From contig NZ_JAJQKI010000005.1 of the NCBI RefSeq assembly GCF_023036475.1, positions 62,001 to 126,000 on the forward strand: DNA of 64,000 nucleotides, written 5' to 3'. Source of the stretch: Bacillus pinisoli (GTDB lineage Bacteria > Bacillota > Bacilli > Bacillales > SA4). Position 1 is the first letter of the stretch; every line of letters starts with the position of its first letter. Position numbers and translations under genes: made by a program. Below are positions 34,661 through 43,011 of the stretch, piece after piece. The notes beneath the pieces are model-generated. The model had not been told where the DNA came from, did not search any database, and worked only from the letters and a program-made list of their open reading frames with translations.

Positions 34661-35336
34661 AGCCGTATTCACCCCTTAATTCATCGCGTGCAATTTTACC
34701 GTTCTCAATCGCAATGACACGTTTTCGAACTGTATTTACAATTTCACGGTTGTGAGTCGCCATGACAATCGTTGTGCCTCTATTATTAATTTCCTCAAAG
34801 ATATTCATGATTTCCCAAGATGTTTCCGGATCAAGATTCCCCGTAGGCTCGTCCGCTATCATCACCTTTGGATTATTTACAATAGAGCGTGCGATAGATA
34901 CACGTTGCTGCTCTCCACCAGATAATTCATGGGGAAGAAAGCGTGCTTTATGCTTTAAACGTACTAGATCCAAAACATCCATGACGCGTCTTTTTATATT
35001 CTTCGGTTGCTCCTGAATCACTTCGAGGGCAAATGCAACATTTTCATAAACCGTTAATGTAGGTAAGAGCTTAAAGTCTTGGAATACAACGCCAATATTT
35101 CTACGTAGGTATGGAACTTTACTTTCTTTTAACTTTGCTAGATTTATATCATTAATCGTAATAGTTCCTTTAGAAGGCTTTTCTTCACGATACATCATCT
35201 TAATGAACGTTGATTTACCTGCCCCGCTCGGACCCACTACATAGACAAATTCACCTTGATTTATTTTAACGGAGATTCCATTAACCGCTAGAACACCATT
35301 CGGATATGTTTTATATACATCCTTTAATTCGATCAT
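34650..35336 (-). CDS. ftsE: Cell division ATP-binding protein FtsE
   Basis: A 228-residue ABC ATPase: Walker A GPSGAGKST (residues 36-44), signature LSGGEQQR, Walker B VMIADEPTG and the switch His in MATHNRE. It energises FtsX to control a peptidoglycan hydrolase. The ribosome site is weak (GGGTGA). The presumed promoter is about 240 nt upstream, with a 130-bp repeat element lying in the leader. Confidence 0.95.
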   Translation of the reverse strand: MIELKDVYKTYPNGVLAVNGISVKINQGEFVYVVGPSGAGKSTFIKMMYREEKPSKGTITINDINLAKLKESKVPYLRRNIGVVFQDFKLLPTLTVYENVAFALEVIQEQPKNIKRRVMDVLDLVRLKHKARFLPHELSGGEQQRVSIARSIVNNPKVMIADEPTGNLDPETSWEIMNIFEEINNRGTTIVMATHNREIVNTVRKRVIAIENGKIARDELRGEYGYDS

Positions 35337-35390
35337 GTTAATTTATCACCCGACTTTTTCATTATGTTAAGTTAAAGCTCTATTAATAGG

Positions 35391-35520
35391 GTTGATTTTC
35401 GTTACAGGACACTCGCTTTCCGCGGGCGGGTTCAGGAGCCTCCTCGGCGTTTCTCGCCTGCGGGGTCTCCCTTACCGCGCTTTTCCCGCAGGAGTCTCGC
35501 GTCCCTCCACTTCAATCAAC
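35391..35520. repeat. 130-bp GC-rich element with GTTGATT terminal inverted repeats
   Basis: The ends are GTTGATT and AATCAAC. The interior is much richer in GC than the flanks and folds: GGCG-TTTCT-CGCC, and CCGCGGG...CCCGCAGG arms. Motifs such as CTCGCTTTCCGCGGGCGG and TTTTCCCGCAGGAGTCTCGC recur between genes in many Bacillaceae (from memory). It has no ORF and may be a MITE or REP-like element; it sits in the ftsEX leader. Confidence 0.75.
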
Positions 35521-35573
35521 ACTGCAAAAACAAAAGAGCATAATTAAAATGTATATTTAAGAACAACTTTCTC

Positions 35574-35604
35574 ATTATAATATAGGATTCTACTAGATTC
35601 GACA
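35574..35604 (-). promoter_or_regulatory. Putative ftsEX promoter with a Spo0A box at -35
   Basis: TATAAT (35574-35579) is preceded by 18 nt and an exact TGTCGAA (35598-35604) on the reverse strand. No good sigma-A -35 hexamer is present, so the 0A box occupies that place, as at Spo0A-activated sigma-A promoters of the spoIIG type. Confidence 0.45.
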
Positions 35605-35832
35605 TTTATTGTGTAAATAACGAAATTTGCCATATATCGTTGGCAACCTTTTATACTTTCTCTATTATAACACCATATAACGTCATTTTTTGACGTTTTT
35701 TTATTACAATTGTGTTTCAAGGGTAAGAAGTTTGTATTATTGCGCAGGAAATAGGAGATTTTGGTAGTTGATGCCGGTATTTGCTGGTGAGGTTGCTGGT
35801 GTTTTTGGGGAGTTGCTGTAGGTGGGTGATTT

Positions 35833-35940
35833 GTGCAGAAATTTGGATTTTCGTGCAGAAAGTGGATAAAAGCGTGCACAAAGTTGGATTTCCGTGCAAA
35901 AAGACGAGGAACCGTGCATAAAATTATATTTTAATGCAAT
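35833..35940. repeat. Six phased 20-bp repeats, core CGTGCANAAA
   Basis: GTGCA (ATGCA in the last unit) starts at 35833, 35853, 35874, 35894, 35914 and 35934. Two degenerate TTGCTG units continue the 20-bp rhythm upstream (near 35792 and 35812). The 20-bp step shifts the reading frame, so the open frames through it are not protein-coding. The rest of 35605-35832 holds nothing recognised. Confidence 0.75.
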
Positions 35941-36001
35941 TCCTCTGTAGATCGCCAACTTGTAAATTATTAAACTAAAGTAAATAGCTAGACCTAATAA
36001 A

Positions 36002-36026
36002 AAAATGCGCCATTTCAGCGCATTTT
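36002..36026 (-). terminator. Terminator of cccB
   Basis: AAAATGCGC/GCGCATTTT stem followed by T on the reverse strand, 2 nt after the stop. Confidence 0.85.
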
Positions 36027-36027
36027 C

Positions 36028-36366
36028 TTATTTCATTGATGATAACCAAGCGGCAACAGCGTCAGCATCTGCACCTTGCAGGATACCTTTTGGCATAGAG
36101 CCTTGACCTTCGTGGATAATATGTAAGATTTCCTCTTCAGAATACTTGCTTCCGACCTTTTGAAGTGCTGGTCCGATATTACCTTGCAAGTTCCCACCGT
36201 GACAATTTGCACAACTTTGTTGATAAAGCTTTTCACCATCTGAAACTTCAGTTGTACCACCAGCCGTAGCTCCTGTCGTCTCCTCTTGAGCCGTATCGTC
36301 TCCACCGCCACAAGCTGTTAAAGTAAGCACTGCCCCAAACAAAACAACCATAATTTTACTTTTCAT
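36028..36366 (-). CDS. cccB: Cytochrome c-551, membrane lipoprotein
   Basis: A 112-residue protein, the same length as B. subtilis CccB. The signal peptide ends in the lipobox LTAC, a Gly/Thr-rich linker follows, and the heme-binding CANCH and distal Met (SMPKG) are present. It carries electrons on the outer face of the membrane to terminal oxidase. TAGGAGG lies 7 nt before the ATG at 36364-36366; the longer frame is not supported. It lies next to yvjA as in B. subtilis. Confidence 0.93.
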   Translation of the reverse strand: MKSKIMVVLFGAVLTLTACGGGDDTAQEETTGATAGGTTEVSDGEKLYQQSCANCHGGNLQGNIGPALQKVGSKYSEEEILHIIHEGQGSMPKGILQGADADAVAAWLSSMK

Positions 36367-36418
36367 GTAAAATCCTCCTAGAGTCATCATAGAACTATTT
36401 TATCCTAGAAGACTCTAT

Positions 36419-37285
36419 TTATGTACGTTTAAAGCCTTCCCCCAGAACTTCTGATGCATTCATAACGACAACAAATGCAGATGGATCAATGCTTTTTACC
36501 AGTTGTTTCAATTTTGTGAACTCCGTTTGGTTAACCACACACATGAGCACCGGACGCTCTTGATCTGTATATCCACCGAATGCTGATAACTTTGTAACGC
36601 CTCGGTCAATTTTTGTTAAGATAGCTTTTCTAACCTCAGTTTCGTTAGATGTAATAATAATGGCCATCTTTGAATAACCAATTCCTACTTGAACCAAGTC
36701 GATTGTCTTACTCGTTACAAATAAGGCAATTAACGCATACATCCCGCGTTCTAAATCAAACACAACCGCAGCCGTTAACACGACCATTCCGTCAATAATA
36801 GCTACACAAGTCCCGAGTGATAATCCTGTGTACTTATTAATAATCTGTGCCGCTAAATCTACTCCACCAGTCGACGCCTTCCCACGGAACACAATCCCAA
36901 GCCCTAGACCGACTCCCACTCCTCCAAAAAGAGCTCCAAGAAGAGGATCTAACGTGGCAGCTTCCATATCCCTAGAAAGAAACACGACTAGTGGTAAAAA
37001 TATAGTACCAACAAGACTCTTCAAACCAAACGAACGACCAAGAAACACAATGCCAGCAATAAACAATGGTACATTCAGTGCCATCTGTACAAATGCCGGC
37101 TCCCAGCCCAAAACAGCATCCGTAATCGTACTGATCCCACTAACCCCACCAGAAGCAATCCGATTAGGTAATAAAAACAAATTAAACGCAAGCGCCACAA
37201 CCGCAGAACCAACTAACACATATATGTATTCCAGCAATGTCTCAACCCGAGGGCTAAGCAGCACTTCTTTTCGATTTTTCCCCAT
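36419..37285 (-). CDS. yvjA: YitT-family membrane protein YvjA (DUF2179)
   Basis: 288 residues: five to six membrane helices (about 15-195; ASGGVSGISTI, GKASTGGVDLAAQII) and a C-terminal DUF2179 cytosolic domain (about 205-285; KMAIIITSNETEVRKAILTKIDRGVT). The function of the family is unknown. GGGAGG lies 10 nt before the ATG. The position between prfB and cccB matches B. subtilis. Confidence 0.9.
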   Translation of the reverse strand: MGKNRKEVLLSPRVETLLEYIYVLVGSAVVALAFNLFLLPNRIASGGVSGISTITDAVLGWEPAFVQMALNVPLFIAGIVFLGRSFGLKSLVGTIFLPLVVFLSRDMEAATLDPLLGALFGGVGVGLGLGIVFRGKASTGGVDLAAQIINKYTGLSLGTCVAIIDGMVVLTAAVVFDLERGMYALIALFVTSKTIDLVQVGIGYSKMAIIITSNETEVRKAILTKIDRGVTKLSAFGGYTDQERPVLMCVVNQTEFTKLKQLVKSIDPSAFVVVMNASEVLGEGFKRT

Positions 37286-37311
37286 ACAACATCTGACCTC
37301 CCTAACTTTAC

Positions 37312-37354
37312 CGCTTTAAAGCTATGGGGGCCAGGCCCCCATAGCTTTAAAGCG
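37312..37354. repeat. 43-nt perfect palindrome with GCCTGGC core
   Basis: CGCTTTAAAGCTATGGGGGCC and its exact complement flank one central A (37333). The inner 15 nt equal the palindrome at 12817-12831. It lies upstream of yvjA and has no T tract. The remaining sequence to 37560 is AT-rich with no gene. Confidence 0.75.
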
Positions 37355-37614
37355 CCGAAGTGAGTATATCATGGTGATTTTGTTTTGTGAATGGTATTCA
37401 AGTAGTGTGGTAAAGGGGTAAATTAATGATTTATTAATGTTAGTTTGTGACAGAGGAGATGGTTTAATCCTATCTGTTTGCCACCTTATAAAGCTATATA
37501 AGTAACAGCTATTTCTATAAAATTGTAAATTATAATCTTTTTTTACATTTTTCTACAATAATAGTGTATAATTACCATGTTATTATTACATTTTTTGTAT
37601 TAGGAGGAAGAAAT

Positions 37615-37950
37615 TTGTCGTTACTAAAAAAGCAAGACTTAACAAGTGAAGATCTTCAACTACTTAGTTCAGAAATGAGCAAAAAGCAAAAATCTAGTGG
37701 AACAACATGGCTACTTTGGTTTTTCCTTGGTGCCGCTGGTGGTCACCGTTTCTACTTAGGAAAGACAGGAACAGCTGTAGGTATGTTACTTACTTTAGGT
37801 GGTTTAGGAATTTGGACTTTTATTGATCTTTTTCTAATTAATAGTATGGTTAAACAAACTAATGAACAAACAGAGAATGAACTGCTTTCTGAGATTCGTA
37901 CAATCAAGCAAGCAAGAGCAAACTCTGAAGTAGCAGCTTCACTTAAGTAA
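37615..37950 (+). CDS. TM2 domain protein
   Basis: 111 residues. The TTG at 37615 has TAGGAGGAAG upstream and is chosen over the frame start at 37564, which has no site. An N-terminal helical part ([19 protein letters not shown]) leads to a TM2 domain, two membrane helices joined by a short turn ([20 protein letters not shown], then [20 protein letters not shown]), and a charged C-terminal helix. TM2 proteins are of unknown function. The following gene is a divergent paralogue. Confidence 0.88.
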   Translation: MSLLKKQDLTSEDLQLLSSEMSKKQKSSGTTWLLWFFLGAAGGHRFYLGKTGTAVGMLLTLGGLGIWTFIDLFLINSMVKQTNEQTENELLSEIRTIKQARANSEVAASLK

Positions 37951-37955
37951 AACTT

Positions 37956-38336
37956 ATGATTAATGAAAAAAAACAATTAACATTAGAAGAACTTGGTATT
38001 CTTGAATCTGAAATGTTTAAAAAGAGCAAAAGCAAAGAGGCAGCATGGGGATTATGGGCAGGGTTATCTTTTTTTGGGGCACACCGATTCTATACAGAAG
38101 ATTTTAAGATCGGAAGTATTATGCTATGTACTACTGTCTTTCCATTATTCTTATTTTGCTTGGTTCTTTATTACTCACTCTCGGATTTTCTTTTTTATCT
38201 CTCGCTTTTTTTTATAATTAGTTCTGTCATTTGGAGCTGGATTGATGCTTTTTTCTTAAATAAAAGGATTGATTCACTAAATGATGAAATAGAACGGAAA
38301 ATACTTATTACAATAAAAAAAACTGAGTTGCTTTAA
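37956..38336 (+). CDS. TM2-like protein, divergent tandem copy
   Basis: 126 residues. The layout is that of the preceding TM2 gene: LTLEELGILESEM helix, LWAGLSFFGAHRFY at the first membrane segment, a phenylalanine-rich second part (FLFCLVLYYSLSDFLFYLSLFFIISSVIWSWIDAFFLNKRID) and a charged tail. The second half is more hydrophobic than in the first copy. It starts 5 nt after the upstream stop without a ribosome site, so reinitiation from the first gene is likely. Confidence 0.75.
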   Translation: MINEKKQLTLEELGILESEMFKKSKSKEAAWGLWAGLSFFGAHRFYTEDFKIGSIMLCTTVFPLFLFCLVLYYSLSDFLFYLSLFFIISSVIWSWIDAFFLNKRIDSLNDEIERKILITIKKTELL

Positions 38337-38348
38337 GCTCTCAGTTTT
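38319..38348 (+). terminator. Terminator of the TM2 gene pair
   Basis: AAAACTGAG/CTCAGTTTT stem overlapping the stop codon, followed by T. Confidence 0.75.
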
Positions 38349-38461
38349 TTGCTATTTTGTAAAAGTATTTTGTTACGTTTTTAATTAATACTAGGATTAC
38401 TTTATATAGACCATATAAACCTTTCACCTTTTTACTAGTTAAGATGCTAAAAATTACATAA

Positions 38462-39560
38462 TTATAATTTAGATCGTAAGTAGGCATCGATGAACGAATC
38501 AAGGTCTCCGTCCATAACACTTTGCGTGTTCCCCACTTCGTAGTTCGTACGGTGGTCCTTTACGAGTGAATATGGATGGAAGACGTAGGAACGAATTTGG
38601 CTTCCCCAGCTGATGTCTTTTTGTTCTCCACGAATTTCGTCAAGCTGCGCTTGTTGCTCTTCAATTTTACGTTGATATAGCTTGGCTTGAAGCATTTTCA
38701 TGGCACGTTCACGATTTTTAATTTGAGAACGTTCCGTTTGACATGTAACGACTGTGTTTGTCGGAAGGTGGGTAATACGAACGGCAGAATCTGTCGTATT
38801 AATATGCTGTCCACCCGCTCCACTTGCACGGTACGTATCAATTTTCAAATCTTCCGTTCTGATATCGATGTCGATTTCTTCATTGAACTCTGGTAGGACA
38901 TCACAAGATACGAATGACGTATGACGACGTCCGGATGCATCAAAAGGAGAAATACGGACTAAACGGTGTACCCCTTTTTCTGCTTTCAAGTATCCATAGG
39001 CATTGTGACCCTTAATTAATAACGATACACTCTTAATCCCCGCCTCATCTCCAGGCAAGTAATCAAGTGTTTCCACTTTAAAGCCTTTACGTTCAGCCCA
39101 TCTCGTGTACATACGAAGTAGCATAGAACCCCAGTCTTGTGATTCTGTACCACCAGCTCCTGGGTGTAGCTCAAGAATGGCATTGTTCTTATCATATGGT
39201 TCACTTAAAAGTAATTGAAGCTCAAAGTCGTTAAACTCTTTTGTGACAGATTTAATTTCAGACTCTAACTCTGTCATTAAGTCAGCGTCATTTTCTTCCC
39301 TTAACAACTCATAAGTAACGTCTAAATTTTCATAGGCATCTTGGAGCTCATTAAACTGATTAACGAGTTCCTTTAGTCCGTTCGCTTCATTAATAACGGT
39401 TTGAGCTTCTTGCTGTTTATCCCAGAAGTCTGGCTCTGCCATACGCTCATCTAGTTCGCGAATGCGTGCCTCTTTTTCTTCTAAGTCAAAGAGACCCCCT
39501 AAAGTCTTCTAGTCTCTTTTCCATCTTTTCAAGTTCATGTCTGATTTCTGCTAATTCCAT
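38462..39560 (-). CDS. prfB: Peptide chain release factor 2 (programmed +1 frameshift)
   Basis: RF2 reads UAA and UGA stops. The frame starting at ATG 39560 (GAGGTG upstream) runs 24 codons to an in-frame TGA (39486-39488) within AGGGGGTCTCTTTGAC, the classical autoregulatory shift site: internal Shine-Dalgarno AGGGGG (39495-39500), slippery CTT and stop TGA followed by C. A +1 shift joins it to the main frame ([12 protein letters not shown] and on to 38462). The stop-recognition motif SPF (ISPFDASG) and GGQ ([11 protein letters not shown]) are present. The gene follows secA, as in B. subtilis. Confidence 0.96.
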
Positions 39561-39586
39561 TTTGTCACCTCGTGTGTATTTTCAGC

Positions 39587-39622
39587 AAAAAGCCTATGCC
39601 TTATCAAAGACATAAGCTTTTT
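39587..39622 (-). terminator. Hairpin between secA and prfB
   Basis: AAAAGC-TTATG pairs with CATA-GGCTTTT on the reverse strand, followed by T. It may terminate part of secA transcription before prfB. Confidence 0.55.
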
Positions 39623-39644
39623 AAATGTACTATTTATTAATATG

Positions 39645-42152
39645 CTACTGACCGCAGCACTGCTTATATTTCTTACCACTTCCGCAATAGCAAGGATCAT
39701 TACGGCCGATTTGAACATCTTTCACAACCGGCTTCTTCTTCGGCTTTTCACCTTCAGAATTTGGAATGACCGCTTGACCCTTAGCTACTTCTTGACGCTC
39801 TAAGTTATTGCGAATTTGTGCCTTCATCACATACTTCGCAACGTCCTCTTCGATCGCAGCAATCATGGCTTCAAACATTGCGAAGCCTTCCATTTGGTAT
39901 TCACGAAGTGGATCAATTTGACCATATGCACGTAAATGGATACCTTGACGAAGCTGATCCATCGCGTCAATATGATCCATCCACTTACTATCTACCGCGC
40001 GAAGTACGATAACTTTTTCAAACTCACGCATTTGTTCTGGCTCAAGCTGTGATTCCTTTTCATCATAACGAGCCTTCACCTTTTCATAAATAAGTTCAGA
40101 AATCTCTTCTGCTACCTTGCCAAGAAGTTCGCTCTCAGAAAGATCTCCTTCTGATAAAAGGTTAGCCTCTGTGAAATCAACGATAGCTTTAAGATTCCAT
40201 TCCTCTTGCTCTTCGTTACCAGGACAATGTGCCTCTACAGTACGATCAATCGTAGATTTAATCATCCCTTCTACGACTTCACGAAGGTTTTCAGAAGCTA
40301 GTACGTCATAACGTTGACCATAAATAACTTCACGTTGCTGACGTAACACATCGTCATACTGTAAAAGCTGTTTACGTGCATCAAAGTTATTACCCTCAAC
40401 ACGCTTTTGCGCAGATTCTACCGCACGAGAAACAATCTTACTTTCAATCGGCTGTGAATCATCCATACCAAGACGATCCATCATAGCTCTCATGTTATCC
40501 GAGCCAAAGCGGCGCATTAAGTCATCTTCCATGGATAAATAGAACTGCGTCACACCTGGATCCCCTTGACGACCAGAACGTCCACGAAGCTGGTTATCAA
40601 TACGTCTACTCTCATGACGCTCTGTACCCACAACTGCAAGTCCACCGATCTCTTTTACACCTTCACCAAGCTTAATATCCGTACCACGACCAGCCATGTT
40701 TGTCGCAATCGTCACGGCCCCACGCTGACCAGCATCCGCAATGATTTCTGCTTCACGCTCATGGTTTTTCGCGTTTAAGACATTATGTTTAATTCCTTTT
40801 TTCGCTAAGTACTTAGCAATTAATTCAGACGTTTCAACGGCAACCGTACCTACAAGAACTGGTTGTCCTTTTTGGTGGAATTCGGCAATCTGCTCGACCA
40901 CTGCACGGAACTTTCCATCTATTGTTTTGAAAATCAAATCTGGTCTGTCATCACGAGCAATCGGTAAGTTTGTCGGTATCGCCACAACACTCATATTGTA
41001 AATATTGCGGAACTCCTCTTCCTCCGTCTTCGCGGTACCAGTCATACCAGAAAGCTTTTCATACATACGGAAATAGTTCTGGAACGTAATCGTAGCAAGC
41101 GTCATACTTTCATTTTGAATCTCCAGTCCTTCTTTTGCCTCGATCGCCTGGTGAAGACCATCGCTATAACGACGCCCCTTCATTAAACGACCAGTGAACG
41201 AATCTACGATTACCACTTCATCATCCTGCACCACATAATCCGTATCACGGTGCATACTCGCATGTGCCTTTAAGCTCTGGTTAATATGATGTAAAATTGT
41301 TACGTTTTGAAGATCAAACAGGTTCTCAATGTTGAAAACTTTCTCAGCCTTTGTAATCCCTTCTTCAGTCAGCTGAACAGCCTTCGTCTTCACGTCATAC
41401 GTATAGTCCTCTTCTACCTTTAACGTACGAACAAACCCATTTGCTTGTAAATAAAGCCCCGTAGACTTACGTGCAGATCCAGAAATAATTAACGGAGTAC
41501 GTGCTTCATCAATCAAAATTGAGTCGACCTCGTCAATGACTGCAAAATGAAGTGGACGCTGTACCATCTGCTCTTTATAAAGAACCATGTTATCACGTAA
41601 ATAGTCAAAGCCTAATTCATTGTTTGTGCTATATGTAATATCTTTTGCATACTCTTCAATCTTTTGCTCACGAGTTAATCCGTTTAAGTTTAACCCCACA
41701 GATAATCCTAAAAACTCATAAAGCTTACCCATCTCCGTCGCGTCACGAGTCGCTAGGTATTCGTTAACCGTTACAATGTGAACACCTTTTCCAGAAATGG
41801 CATTTAAGTAAACAGGCATAGTAGACGTTAACGTCTTCCCTTCCCCTGTTTTCATCTCTGCAATATTACCCTCATGTAAAGCAACAGCCCCCATGATTTG
41901 AACAGGGAATGGACGCATGCCTAATACACGAGTCGCCGCTTCACGAACAACTGCGAATGCTTCAGGTAAAATCTCATCAACTGACTCACCCGCTTCGAGT
42001 CTCCCTTTAAATTCAGCTGTCTTTAAACGTAGTTCTTCGTCTGAAGCTTTATGTAGATCAGGACCAAGCGCCTCAACTTGATCGGCTATCTTTTGATATT
42101 TATTGATCTGACGTTGATTTCCATCAAACACCTTTTTTAACATTCCAAGCAT
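39645..42152 (-). CDS. secA: Preprotein translocase ATPase SecA
   Basis: An 835-residue motor of the Sec pathway. Walker A is in MKTGEGKT (near residue 103), [19 protein letters not shown] is the DEAD-box and start of the preprotein-binding domain, and [12 protein letters not shown] and RQGDPG belong to the second nucleotide-binding fold. The C-terminal zinc finger ([13 protein letters not shown]) contacts SecB/lipid or ribosome. Length and order match B. subtilis SecA. AGAGGAG precedes the ATG. Confidence 0.98.
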   Translation of the reverse strand: MLGMLKKVFDGNQRQINKYQKIADQVEALGPDLHKASDEELRLKTAEFKGRLEAGESVDEILPEAFAVVREAATRVLGMRPFPVQIMGAVALHEGNIAEMKTGEGKTLTSTMPVYLNAISGKGVHIVTVNEYLATRDATEMGKLYEFLGLSVGLNLNGLTREQKIEEYAKDITYSTNNELGFDYLRDNMVLYKEQMVQRPLHFAVIDEVDSILIDEARTPLIISGSARKSTGLYLQANGFVRTLKVEEDYTYDVKTKAVQLTEEGITKAEKVFNIENLFDLQNVTILHHINQSLKAHASMHRDTDYVVQDDEVVIVDSFTGRLMKGRRYSDGLHQAIEAKEGLEIQNESMTLATITFQNYFRMYEKLSGMTGTAKTEEEEFRNIYNMSVVAIPTNLPIARDDRPDLIFKTIDGKFRAVVEQIAEFHQKGQPVLVGTVAVETSELIAKYLAKKGIKHNVLNAKNHEREAEIIADAGQRGAVTIATNMAGRGTDIKLGEGVKEIGGLAVVGTERHESRRIDNQLRGRSGRQGDPGVTQFYLSMEDDLMRRFGSDNMRAMMDRLGMDDSQPIESKIVSRAVESAQKRVEGNNFDARKQLLQYDDVLRQQREVIYGQRYDVLASENLREVVEGMIKSTIDRTVEAHCPGNEEQEEWNLKAIVDFTEANLLSEGDLSESELLGKVAEEISELIYEKVKARYDEKESQLEPEQMREFEKVIVLRAVDSKWMDHIDAMDQLRQGIHLRAYGQIDPLREYQMEGFAMFEAMIAAIEEDVAKYVMKAQIRNNLERQEVAKGQAVIPNSEGEKPKKKPVVKDVQIGRNDPCYCGSGKKYKQCCGQ

Positions 42153-42275
42153 CGAAAAACGCTCCTCTTTTCTTTATTCCCATAAAGGTTAAAGATGCTA
42201 CTTATCTATATGTATCCACTTTTAATATTACCATTAACTGAGAACGGATGCCAATACTTACAGGAAAAGATAAAA

Positions 42276-42295
42276 GCAGCCGATAAAGCGGCTGC
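42276..42295 (-). terminator. Terminator of hpf
   Basis: GCAGCCG/CGGCTGC stem with a 6-nt loop and TTTT on the reverse strand. Confidence 0.85.
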
Positions 42296-42303
42296 ATGAC
42301 TAG

Positions 42304-42846
42304 TTAACTTGGTTCAATAATTCCGTATTTTCCATCGCTACGTTTATACACAACATTAGTGTTATTCGTAGAGGCATTCGTATAAACGAAGAAGTTGTGA
42401 CCAAGCATATTCATCTGTAAAATGGCTTCTTCACTATCCATCGGCTTCAGGTTAAAGCGTTTCGTACGAACCACTTCTTCCTCTTCGTCATCCTCAAAAT
42501 TCCTAGGTTCCACGCCATTCGTGAACATGAACTTTGGAGATCCTGCGTCACGTAACTTACGATTGACCCTTGTCTTATGCTTTCGAATTTGACGTTCTAA
42601 TTTATCGGTTACTAAATCAATCGCCGCGTATAAATCATCATGCGACTCCTCAGCACGCAATGTTAACTGCGTCATCGGAATTGTAACCTCTATCTTTTGC
42701 TTGTTATTGTAAACTTTTAGGTTCACATTGACATTAGCGTTAAGTCCATCCTCAAAATAGCGATCCAACTTCCCAACCTTTTGCTCAACAAACTCACGTA
42801 ATGCTGGAGTTACCTCAATGTTTTCACCACGAATGTTAAATTTCAT
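42304..42846 (-). CDS. hpf: Long-form ribosome hibernation promoting factor
   Basis: 180 residues: N-terminal HPF/YfiA fold (about 1-100; MKFNIRGENIEVTPALREFV) and a C-terminal dimerisation domain (about 125-180; VVRTKRFNLKPMDSEEAILQM). The long form makes 100S ribosome dimers in stationary phase and stress. AAAGGAGGAG lies 8 nt before the ATG at 42844-42846. A sigma-B promoter precedes it, in line with B. subtilis yvyD. Confidence 0.95.
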   Translation of the reverse strand: MKFNIRGENIEVTPALREFVEQKVGKLDRYFEDGLNANVNVNLKVYNNKQKIEVTIPMTQLTLRAEESHDDLYAAIDLVTDKLERQIRKHKTRVNRKLRDAGSPKFMFTNGVEPRNFEDDEEEEVVRTKRFNLKPMDSEEAILQMNMLGHNFFVYTNASTNNTNVVYKRSDGKYGIIEPS

Positions 42847-42892
42847 ATATGAAACTCCTCCTTTGTACAAGCTATGCTTACATAATTCTACA

Positions 42893-42918
42893 ATACCCTA
42901 GACAAGTCCTTCTTAAAC
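42893..42918 (-). promoter_or_regulatory. Sigma-B promoter of hpf
   Basis: GTTTAA-N14-GGGTAT on the reverse strand, a full match to the sigma-B consensus, about 47 nt upstream of the start codon. Confidence 0.8.
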
Positions 42919-43011
42919 ATCTGAAATATTTGAATTTTTTGTGAATTATGTTTATGTGAGGAAAAGGGGTTTCATGACAATTATCCATTTATTTATGCTC
43001 AACTTAGTTAA

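Noticed and set aside
35544..35958. Several overlapping minus-strand ORFs of 60-111 codons
   Set aside because: They run through 20-bp repeats that shift frame at each unit, have Cys/Phe/Ser-rich low-complexity composition and no ribosome site.
36033..36311. 92-codon minus-strand ORF inside cccB
   Set aside because: It is an out-of-frame shadow of cccB with Arg/Lys-rich, unstructured composition.
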